This document shows, one piece after another, positions 56,231 through 64,000 of a DNA stretch of 64,000 nt. A program made the translations under genes and the position numbers. The notes beneath the pieces are model-generated. The model had not been told where the DNA came from, did not search any database, and was given only the letters and a program-made list of their open reading frames with translations. Source of the stretch: Arthrobotrys musiformis (lineage: Eukaryota > Ascomycota > Orbiliomycetes > Orbiliales > Orbiliaceae); contig JAVHJL010000008.1 of the NCBI GenBank assembly GCA_036971715.1, positions 310,001 to 374,000 on the forward strand, in the 5' to 3' direction. How positions within the stretch are numbered: position 1 is the stretch's first letter; each line of letters opens with the position of its first letter.

Positions 56231-58531
56231 GGGCGGGGTTTGCTTGACCAGAGGGAGAATAGCGTATACGGGCGCGTGCCTGAGGCGCCAGCCCTATTAA
56301 TGCATACCTTCCTAATAGCTAGCTAGGCGCATCCCGTGGTCACAGAAGATTAGTACAAGTCTCTTGATAACAATGTTAATTCAATGAAGAACATTTCGAA
56401 GAAACTGACGGAACTCCGCACGCTTTATTCAAAACCCAGACGTTCTCCTTTTTTGTAGCTATATTCTACCTGATTACAGGCCCTACTCACTTTCATATAC
56501 TTTCTATGCCCTAGAAACTCCTTCCTTCCTCATGAATGGTCTAATCTAGAAACTACGGGTCATTATTATTTTCTGTAACTTTTACAGCGTATGCTACAGG
56601 AAGAATAGCCTGGTTCTGAAACCTTTTAGTCAAAAATCGCCCTCCATATCTACACTGTAGCCCTGGCGAAAGAGACATCATACAATCCATCTCGTAATGA
56701 GTAGCACAAATATCATCTTTCTTTGGTTGCCGAAAGCTAATAGCTGCAACGAGGGACCTCAAACGTGTTGAACATGGTATAAAGTTGGAGGTTGCAAACT
56801 TACCATCGCATTGCTACTATCGGCCATGGTATACTTCGTACATTCCCAAGCCACTGCTCGCCCGATTAAGCTCTTGTTAGAGTGAATAACGCCACACTGA
56901 GGCTTGGTGGGACCAAACAGTGTGAAGTACCGCATGCACAGGTGACATGCCTACCGTTACATCCCACCATACTTTTGGAGGTACCGTTTGGCCGTTTGAT
57001 TATACGATTGCGTAGCCCACCTCCTAACCTTTCCTTGTACATAGATTTAGACAGATCCGCCGATATCTTAATGCATGAATACTTATAGCACATGGCATAT
57101 TTGAAATTGACTGGAAAGGGAGGCGGAAATTTAAATGCGAATTCGTTGAGGCTATTAACTATACAATTTGCCGCAAATATAGCATCAACTTTTGTGGTCT
57201 GCAGCTCCTAATGTCAGTCTAGGGCCTTCTGTCGCGATGGGATACAATTTGTGCTTCAAGTTTTTGCAACCGCTTTTTTCCGAATTTTTGGCCTTGACGT
57301 CTTGTTTTCGGCTGTTTCTTGAGAAAACATCATCGGGACCCCAGCTTTGGTGATAAGTTGTAAGCATTGATAGGAAGAAAGGTTAGACCAAACAGAGTAT
57401 CCCGTGGTTACACTACACGCTGATGTGGGCTAGAGACCTTGACTGCTTGCTGTATTCAAAATCAGTGTGAAGAATGGATGCCCTTTTCGGTTTTGGGAGT
57501 GTTTTAAGACCACCTTCTATGGTTTCTCATTCAAACCCCAGTCGATCCCTGCCCCGAGATCCTGAGGCGCTCGGCTTGAGACATGGCATTAGGCCCCACG
57601 CTCACCTGTTCGCTGGTTTTGCGATTTGACTGTCCTAAGAGCTCTAAATAGCGAGATAGTGTTGAGTTCTAACTGCGGGCCTGGACCGATAGGGGCAGAG
57701 CCAGTCTCGAGGCCAGGTGTATGTCTGTGCTCGGGAGCTGCAGAGGCGCGTGCATGAGAGGCAACAAAAAGCGTGTGTGTGTGTTGTGGTCACATGATCT
57801 CAATTATGTTTGACTTGAGGCTCCGGTCGCACTTAACTCCGACTGAATTACTCCGGAAATTGGTGTTTGTGGCCTAGAGGTCTAGACTGACGTCAAAAAA
57901 TATTAAAAGAGGTGGAGCCCTAGTAAATTGAGATTGAGCAGAGTAGTAGGCCACCAACCCAACACAAGAAGGGTCGCCGAGACTAGCCACCAACCACCCA
58001 GACGAGACTTAGCTAATGCCCATCGCAATCGGAGCTAATGCCCATCGCAATCGGAGCTCTGAATCTGGATTCGAGGCTAGCTCTGAATATTGAATTCAAC
58101 TGTCAGGACATATGCATACCCAAACATATTGCAGCGCAGTGACTTGATATCCTTATATATTAATGTCTAGGGAAACACTACGATGCACGATGAACCAGCT
58201 GCTGAAGTTAACTGTGGGATGCCAGATCTGCAGAATCCAGTATAAACATATAAAGAAACGACTTCCAGCTTCCCTTCTATCAACTGTCAGTTTTTGACGT
58301 CCATTGTGAGCCATTCACTATTGTTCCAAGTCTCTTCAATTTTCTGTGTTTCTTCCACTCTTTTCTCCTTGGTCTAGTCTAAGTATATTAGTACCCTATT
58401 TTAAAGAAAACTTCGCAATATCTGAACGTGCTGACGTTCTAACGTTCCACCGCGCCAAAGCCTGTGACATAGTTATAGGCTGACGAGACACGGATTGATC
58501 GGTTCCCGATTTGAGGGTGTTGCTATCGCCG
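56231..58531. other. Gene-poor region with repeat remnants
   Basis: No gene is supported. A (GT)n run lies at about 57771-57785. A diverged left end of the CCCGACTG element family lies at about 57829-57850, and a 22-bp tandem duplication at 58011-58054. A TATA-like TATAAACATATAAAG lies near 58241, about 290 bp before the next ATG. Confidence 0.45.
58011..58054 (+). repeat. 22-bp perfect tandem duplication
   Basis: AGCTAATGCCCATCGCAATC plus GG occurs twice head to tail with no mismatch. No function is inferred. Confidence 0.85.
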
Positions 58532-59410
58532 ATGGAAAATACTTGTACATGTACCACGTGCGGGGCCCCTTACCCACGCCGAGATCCATGGTCATACCCC
58601 CAACATAACCCACACTTCGAAGAGAACAACGCCTGGTCTCATTGGTTGGCCCACCACAACAGCGGAGCGTTCTCTGCTTTAAGGGACTCAGGGGTGGGAC
58701 AAAGCGAATACAGTTGTCCGAACTACGCTCCAAGTCCCTGTGAAGGTCAATTACTTGGTCCAGACGGCACGCACGCCACAGCTATTTTGCCTGCCTTCGA
58801 TCCAACTTCGGCTATAAATCCACACCCTGCTTGCGATGGACAAATAAGCTTTGAGGCGACAAGCGTCCCTTATATGCCTCTCTCCCCTTCTGAATATCAA
58901 GATTTTGACCTCCCAAGCCAAAATTTCGGGGCCCAATCGCCCGATGATCTCTATATCTACCCTGATCACCAGCGAGCAACAAATCTTGGTAGCACCGTAA
59001 ATAACCTATCACGACAGATCGACACTAATTCAAGGAGCTACAGCCCCGTTGCACTTGATCAGGTTAATACGACAGCAAATTTCGGGCCAGATCCTCCAAA
59101 ACGTAGCCGAAGACAACGATTAACACTACCCCTCTCTGTACCTGAGACTGTAGCGGCATCGCTTATTAGGCGGCCCCGCCGAAGGGAGGCTAGGAGCGGT
59201 GCCACACCATCAAGCCACCAGCTTCTATACTGCGCGCACTGCCTGTACCCTGACTGCAGGAACGTGATGTGGAGCGCATCCCGAAAGAAAGCTAAAGACA
59301 ACCTTTATCAGCAGCATCAAAAAAGGGCACATAACGATTGGGCGAAACGTGTACATGCAAATGACCGCTGCACGATATCGGGTCCACACTCCAGTGCACC
59401 TACGTTTTGA
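58532..59410 (+). CDS. Zinc-finger-like protein, paralogue 2
   Basis: This is a single-exon frame of 292 residues from the ATG at 58532, chosen over an in-frame TTG at 58511 because it starts a Cys-rich N terminus (MENTCTCTTCGAPYP). The middle is Pro/Ser/Asp-rich and probably disordered. A basic stretch (PPKRSRRQR, RRPRRREARS) precedes the C-terminal motif CLYPDC-RNVMWSASRKKAKDNLYQQ-HQKRAH-NDWAK. That motif is C-x4-C-x19-H-x4-H followed by x2-W. It matches, with few changes, the gene at 62688-63587 and more distantly the one at 55155-56230. The layout (acidic or Pro-rich arm, basic patch, C-terminal finger) recalls transcription regulators, but this is inference. Confidence 0.68.
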   Translation: MENTCTCTTCGAPYPRRDPWSYPQHNPHFEENNAWSHWLAHHNSGAFSALRDSGVGQSEYSCPNYAPSPCEGQLLGPDGTHATAILPAFDPTSAINPHPACDGQISFEATSVPYMPLSPSEYQDFDLPSQNFGAQSPDDLYIYPDHQRATNLGSTVNNLSRQIDTNSRSYSPVALDQVNTTANFGPDPPKRSRRQRLTLPLSVPETVAASLIRRPRRREARSGATPSSHQLLYCAHCLYPDCRNVMWSASRKKAKDNLYQQHQKRAHNDWAKRVHANDRCTISGPHSSAPTF

Positions 59411-61328
59411 AATCGTCAAAAATTCTTGGCTATACGCATACACCCCTCGGCATGCCGTCACGGGTTTCGAAGAGGGATTTTGATAGGGGTTGCTTGGAGC
59501 TCACGTGCGATCACAGGGGCTGCATCAAGGCTATGGTCTAGCTTGGTCTCGTACCCAGACCGCACAAAGAGTGACCGGTCTAGCTTCGGTTTATCGAAAA
59601 TTGACGGATTTCCTTTTGTCTCGTACCCAGACCACAGGGGTGGATTTCCTTATACTTTCCGTAACTGTAACTAAGATACCATCAAGAGGGAATATGCTCC
59701 TAGTAAATTGATCAATCGAAGCGAATTTGAATACCATGCAGCGCTCTTTCACCCCGATCGAACGATTTGGAGTTTTTTTGGAGAGAAGGTCCTAATAGTT
59801 TGCCAACATAGTATCCTAATTCGTGCACACAAGACCTTATACCACAAGGCGGAGAACATTCTGTTGCGTTGCGATTGGTGCAGCTTTGACATGTCGAAGG
59901 CCGGTACCTTGGTACTTCGTACCTGGCACATGCCTAGATGCTGGACACGTCAGCGGTCCTAAAAGTTTCTTTGCATTTGCTGGCCATTCACATTTTGATG
60001 CAGTCGGAAACAACAGACCTAATTTCTGCAAAAAAAAAAAAAAAAACTTAAGATTCAAACTCGTTGAGAGGCTTGCTTCCCGACGAGACCTCTTCAAAAA
60101 GGGTTTTGGGGTTCCTCATCCTAAAAAAAATCCAATAAAAAGGGAGTACCCACTCCCATTTTATTCTTTTAGGCCATTCACGCACCCAGGTGGTACAACC
60201 CTGAGTGGGCTAGATACAAAATAACCATTCACGTCTTTTTAGTGGTAACGGCTGCATAGCCTCCGACCCCCATCTCCACTAGCCGCAAGGCGGAACGGTT
60301 CTCCCAAGTTCTGTCACACAGGGGGCTCCCAGCAATGTGTAGTGATGGTTCCGGAAGCGGATGAGAAGGCTACGAGAATCCCTTTCGCTCGAGGCTCAAC
60401 GAAATGTCGCTGCAGGGCAGGTATTTGAAACCCTGGACTTGATGCTAATTGAAACCGAGAATCCAGACTTGGCCCACCGCATGCTGGTAGTGAGCCGAGC
60501 TGAACCCAGCAATCATCAAGACTGGATGCGAGCGAGCCTCAATTTATCTATCACCGATTCAACAAGTCAACTAGTAAGCTGTAAAGAAAAGACGACCCTG
60601 GTCGCAGGCGCTCCAGAGCTTCGATCCGATATCTTCGCAGGCCTCAAAATTTCTCCAACACTATATTATCCATGAGGATTTGGTTTATGGGCTTTTTAAT
60701 AGTCGCCGAGGTCGATACTCTGTTAGAAACAGAATTTATCGACGGGGTCGTTTTGCGATGGTCGCAACATAGGACGATAACGGTGAATAAGTTTAGTAGA
60801 ATTATTATGGGTTTGGGAATTAAACAGTGATGCCATAGCGCGGTTAAAGCCAAATTTATTTGATTATGAAGGGCGCCATTCCGTACAACTGATGAAAATG
60901 TCAGCTGCAATTTAGAAATATGGCGGATAAATTAGTCTGGACCTGATTTATTTTTTCTTGTATCCAGCTCACCCGCTAATTTATAAATTCTTAATATTGT
61001 TGGTTATGTTACCCTTGGTAGTTCCTTACTTACATAATCGGGGCGTGTAGCATATGGCTGACGCAGCGCTAGGGGCAGATTATCAGATCCGAAAGGAGAG
61101 TCGCGGTGGACACCTGGCTTGTTCGAAATGCTTGAAGGCGGGCTAGCTACTGAGCTTGGCGCCTACGGGTGACAAGGCCGCTCGTGATCGTGATATCGTG
61201 CACGTGATGGGTCGTGAGAATAATTTTGTTGCATCTTGAGCTTTGTATATGATAAGATTGTATCCCAGTCTCGGCACTATGTCTAGACTGTTGGTGTCGA
61301 GACTTGAGGCTTCCTTCGGTCATGATCA
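59411..61328. other. Gene-poor, repeat-derived region
   Basis: Two copies of GTCTCGTACCCAGACC occur 72 bp apart (59546 and 59618), and an A17 run lies near 60030. The frame 60361-60675 (104 codons, ATG) has no recognisable domain, and I do not call it. The sequence looks like decayed mobile-element material. Confidence 0.45.
60028..60046 (+). repeat. Poly-A tract
   Basis: A run of about 17 A lies in the middle of the gene-poor, repeat-containing stretch. It could be a retroelement tail, but no element body was recognised. Confidence 0.5.
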
Positions 61329-61335
61329 CACTTAA

Positions 61336-61700
61336 CCGCGAACGAATTGGATTGGGCTAATCAATAGGTGTCCTAGGCCCAAGCTTTGAAGGAGAGACAC
61401 CGAAGGGGCTTGACTGAGAAACATCGGCCAAACACACGATAGTATAGCTCCAAGGCCAGGCAGTGGTATAATATATAGCAGTTGAATACAATAACAATCA
61501 AATTTATACCAAGTTATTACCAAAAAGTTAGTCTCGTCCCCAGACGCTCGGCCGGCCTGCCCAAGAGTCCAAAGAGTACCAAGAAAAACAATACATTTTT
61601 TATATGGGAAATTCTGGGTTTTCACCCACCAGATTTTTACAGAGGAGTAAAAAGGCACGGCCACTGGGGAGTCTTTTAATAACCCTTCCTTTCAGTCGGG
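61336..61700. mobile_element. Miniature inverted-repeat element, copy 3 (left end decayed)
   Basis: The right end is intact (TTTCAGTCGGGCA at 61690-61702), with the family's tract AAGAAAAACAATACATTTTT and TATATGGGAAATT upstream of it, as in copies 1 and 2. The left end near 61336 is degenerate (CACTTAACCGCGAACGAATT against CACTTAAACCCGACTGAAAT). There is no tandem array inside. It carries a GTCTCGTCCCCAG motif at 61531. Confidence 0.45.
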
Positions 61701-62272
61701 CACCGCAAACAATTCAATTCGATAGAGACCAGCCTGTGTTGTCTTGTATATTATACTGTAACTAGGTTACGGACAACAAAAGAAGTCGCTGAGACTAAGG
61801 TTACAGCTGTATACGTGACGTCACTGGTGTGGGCGACCATCTCGGGCTAGGCTACACATGTGTTAGCAGATTTGTAGATTGTTGTTTTGAATTGTTGTTT
61901 ATTCGTATGTAAATTAGATTATTTAGCCAGCACACGAGAAGAGGAAATTCTTATCTCAACGATCAACTCATCATCGTCCTCGAGTCTTCATTTCCTTCTA
62001 CCGCAGTAGCGGTAACAACATGTACAGTTTGTGCAATTGTGGCTAGTAGCATACACATTCAAGTAGTCACGTATTGGGACCGCACGGCTTCGGCCAGCTC
62101 GGGTATACGAGACAACCGCGTCTAATTCACGTCATCCTGGGAACTAATGGTTCAATTCTCACGATTACGAGACTGCACGCGGCAGGCTTGATGGCAACTA
62201 AGGTTGAATGCGAGGAAACAAGATCGTATCACACTTGCGGCGTATCATTGGCTCGTTTAGCCCTATTGCAGG
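61701..62272. other. Intergenic region
   Basis: No gene is supported. The TTG-started frame 62074-62328 runs into the inverted repeat and lacks domains. Confidence 0.4.
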
Positions 62273-62453
62273 ATGCATGGAAAGGTGCCCCAGAGCTGCT
62301 GCGGCCACATCGAAACGCTCAGATTTAGGTGTCTCAGCTATCGTATGTCGCAAGTTCACCATACATGGGATATTCGTTTAGGTTAATTATAAGGATTTTA
62401 GATCTGAGCGTTTCGATGTGGCCGTAGCAGCTCTGGGGCACCTTTCCATGCAT
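62273..62453. repeat. 52-bp near-perfect inverted repeat with 77-bp spacer
   Basis: The left arm 62273-62324 is matched by the reverse complement at 62402-62453 with one mismatch (G/A) in 52. The arms contain AGCTGCTGCGGCCACATCGA and its complement. The transcript or single strand could form a long hairpin. It lies 235 bp upstream of the zinc-finger-like paralogue 3 start. Confidence 0.9.
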
Positions 62454-62487
62454 GCGATTGTCGTTTAGGTTAATTATAAGGATTTTA
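62374..62487 (+). repeat. 27-bp perfect direct repeat flanking the right hairpin arm
   Basis: TCGTTTAGGTTAATTATAAG plus GATTTTA occurs at 62374-62400 and again at 62461-62487. The first copy ends one base before the right inverted arm, and the second begins 8 bases after it. Confidence 0.9.
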
Positions 62488-62687
62488 ATAACTCTACCGT
62501 GAGCTTCTAGTTAAAATGGAGCTGCATTCTTGTCACATATATATATGGTTGCCTCTTCATCACCGAGACGATGTAAAATTGTCGATATCCTCCAAAAACC
62601 TGCACTCTATAGATCTATATTCACCAACTGCATTCTGTTATCTTCTTACTTCGTTGAAATTTATAATATTTAATTGAGAAACTGAAA

Positions 62688-63587
62688 ATGCGGCCTAGGC
62701 CTCGAGACCCATGTTTCTATGATGGTAGACATTGCAGCGCCTTCTCCAATAACGGGCATGGGGGCCTTGCCTGGACCCAACCTATCGACACCAACCCAAG
62801 ACTAGTACTGAATACTCTTTCGGGAGCTGATCACTGGGGCCATCACCCCTGGAGTCCCGTAGCTGAACCTGGCGAAGAGTTCTTTTCTTTGCAAACAATG
62901 ATTGATCACTGCGAGGTTGATGGCCTGCTTGATCCCGACCCACTCCAAAAGCTGTACCTAGCGGATGACGGCGCCCAATTTGATCTCGATATGATCCTTT
63001 CCCAATCCCGGTTTAAACCCTCTTACCCAATCTTCGACGCCGCGGGGCAACACACCGACGAAGGACTCCTAGGCCCGCCTCTCGATCTTGGGGGCGCTTC
63101 CTCCATTCAAGACATCAGGCCAGAGATTTCTCATGCCAGTAGCATTGCAGGCCTGGGCCCCGGGTTAGAAGCGCATGCGGGCACTGTTCCGGGGGTCTTG
63201 GCGACCCTTGGACCTGCATGCGTGGTACGGACCAATGTGGTATCACACCAAGGCTGGACGCAGCGACAAACTGTTCCTATGTCTGAGAATTCGAACTCGC
63301 CTTTACCAAGGGGCCGAAAATCTCGGAAAAGAAAAGGCAAATCAATATCAGGGCACGGTCGTAATGCCAAAGCATCAAGTAACACCCTCTTGTACCGTGC
63401 CAGCTGCCTATATCCAGGGTGCTCCAATGTTATGTGGAGCAAAGACCGAAAGAAGGCTGGTGATAACCTTTATCAGCACCATCAGAAAAAGTTCCATCCT
63501 GAATGGGCTAAGGAGAGCACCGCGTTGAAAAGGAAGCGGTACGAGTTGTCAGACCCATACCCCGAGAGCATATTCCACATGGGTTAA
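62688..63587 (+). CDS. Zinc-finger-like protein, paralogue 3
   Basis: This is a single-exon frame of 299 residues with an ATG start. The N terminus holds scattered Cys/His (DPCFYDGRHC). The middle is Asp/Leu/Pro-rich (TMIDHCEVDGLLDPDPLQKL), followed by a basic patch (PLPRGRKSRKRKGKS) that could serve as a nuclear signal. At the C terminus is CLYPGC-SNVMWSKDRKKAGDNLYQH-HQKKFH-PEWAK, a C-x4-C-x19-H-x4-H-x2-W motif almost identical in layout to the gene at 58532-59410. The pair probably arose by duplication; the third copy at 55155 is more diverged. I do not recognise the family. A nucleic-acid-binding role is inferred from the metal-ligand pattern and basic patch. Confidence 0.68.
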   Translation: MRPRPRDPCFYDGRHCSAFSNNGHGGLAWTQPIDTNPRLVLNTLSGADHWGHHPWSPVAEPGEEFFSLQTMIDHCEVDGLLDPDPLQKLYLADDGAQFDLDMILSQSRFKPSYPIFDAAGQHTDEGLLGPPLDLGGASSIQDIRPEISHASSIAGLGPGLEAHAGTVPGVLATLGPACVVRTNVVSHQGWTQRQTVPMSENSNSPLPRGRKSRKRKGKSISGHGRNAKASSNTLLYRASCLYPGCSNVMWSKDRKKAGDNLYQHHQKKFHPEWAKESTALKRKRYELSDPYPESIFHMG

Positions 63588-64000
63588 TTTTAGGTCTGCA
63601 ACTTTGAGTCACACTTGCACATGGGTGCATGGTTACAGTATTATTATATTATTGCTTTCTACCACGGCGTCTGGCTTTCTGTGTACTAAACCGCCTGTTT
63701 TCAACGCCTGTCTGATTTCACTATGTTTTCAAAGCCTGTCTGATTTCACTACTATATTCTTGAAACAAGAAAGCCCTGTCCTCTTTTAATGAGCTTTTAT
63801 CCTCTGACATGTCCTCCACCTTCGCATTTGTATTTTCTCCAAGTTCCGGTTCAAACGTTTGTTTTAAAATTTAAATCCTTGCATTGAGTGTTTCTTCGCC
63901 GATTTTTCTGTACATGTGCAACGAATCAGCCAAAGCCATGGAACCAGAATATATCAACATCGCTAAAACCAAATTGCAATTGACAATTTATGCAACCCAA
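63588..64000. other. 3' flank with short tandem repeat
   Basis: A 28-bp unit (GTTTTCAACGCCTGTCTGAT...) occurs twice at 63697-63751 with one mismatch. No gene is supported up to the window end. Confidence 0.5.

Noticed and set aside
60361..60675. 104-codon ATG-started frame
   Set aside because: It has no signal peptide, domain or paralogue and lies within repeat-derived DNA.
62074..62328. 84-codon frame ending in the left arm of the inverted repeat
   Set aside because: It begins at TTG, has no domain, and its end is part of a duplicated structural repeat.

Overview
The window looks like nuclear DNA of a filamentous ascomycete (Pezizomycotina). The genes are monocistronic and well separated. 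Introns are short (mostly 53-124 nt, GT...AG, often with a CTAAC-type branch site), and many products start with signal peptides. Fungal families are prominent: a tannase/feruloyl esterase, a GH28 polygalacturonase and many F-box proteins. The crowd of divergent F-box genes and small secreted proteins would fit an orbiliomycete or a related soil or wood fungus, but that placement is an inference. I see no rRNA, convincing tRNA or CRISPR.

Layout. 1-8 kb: an effector-like stretch with a large acidic secreted protein built from degenerate repeat modules (1485-4283), its apparent frame-broken continuation (4250-5515), a spliced acidic secreted protein (6131-7079) and a tiny secreted peptide (7682-7864). 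8.5-13.3 kb: an F-box gene, a spliced tannase/feruloyl esterase, and a convergent Cys-rich two-repeat secreted protein. 13.3-20.7 kb: gene-poor, with two miniature inverted-repeat elements (15101-15540 and 16845-17313). 20.7-29.1 kb: a secreted endonuclease/exonuclease/phosphatase-fold hydrolase, an RgpF-like membrane glycosyltransferase candidate and two F-box genes. 29.1-33.8 kb: gene-poor. 33.8-46.7 kb: a membrane-anchored pepsin-fold protein without catalytic aspartates, an F-box gene, an endopolygalacturonase, an F-box-like gene, a six-exon membrane-anchored amidohydrolase divergent from a GNAT acetyltransferase, and another F-box gene. 49-54 kb: a MAPEG membrane protein, an F-box gene and a Myb/SANT-like AT-hook protein. 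55-63.6 kb: three dispersed paralogues with an unusual C-x4-C-x(18-19)-H-x4-H motif, among decayed repeats and a striking 52-bp inverted repeat.

How the genes relate. The esterase and polygalacturonase point to plant cell-wall breakdown. Seven F-box or F-box-like genes point to an expanded ubiquitin-ligase adaptor repertoire. Five share a Trp-containing helix after the F-box and three share a C-terminal EP[YW] motif, so they look like one lineage-specific family. The most novel candidates are the 1.5-7.9 kb secreted acidic locus, the zinc-finger-like trio, and the CCCGACTG miniature-element family. All splice models were made by eye from splice signals and phase agreement, and have not been checked against transcripts.
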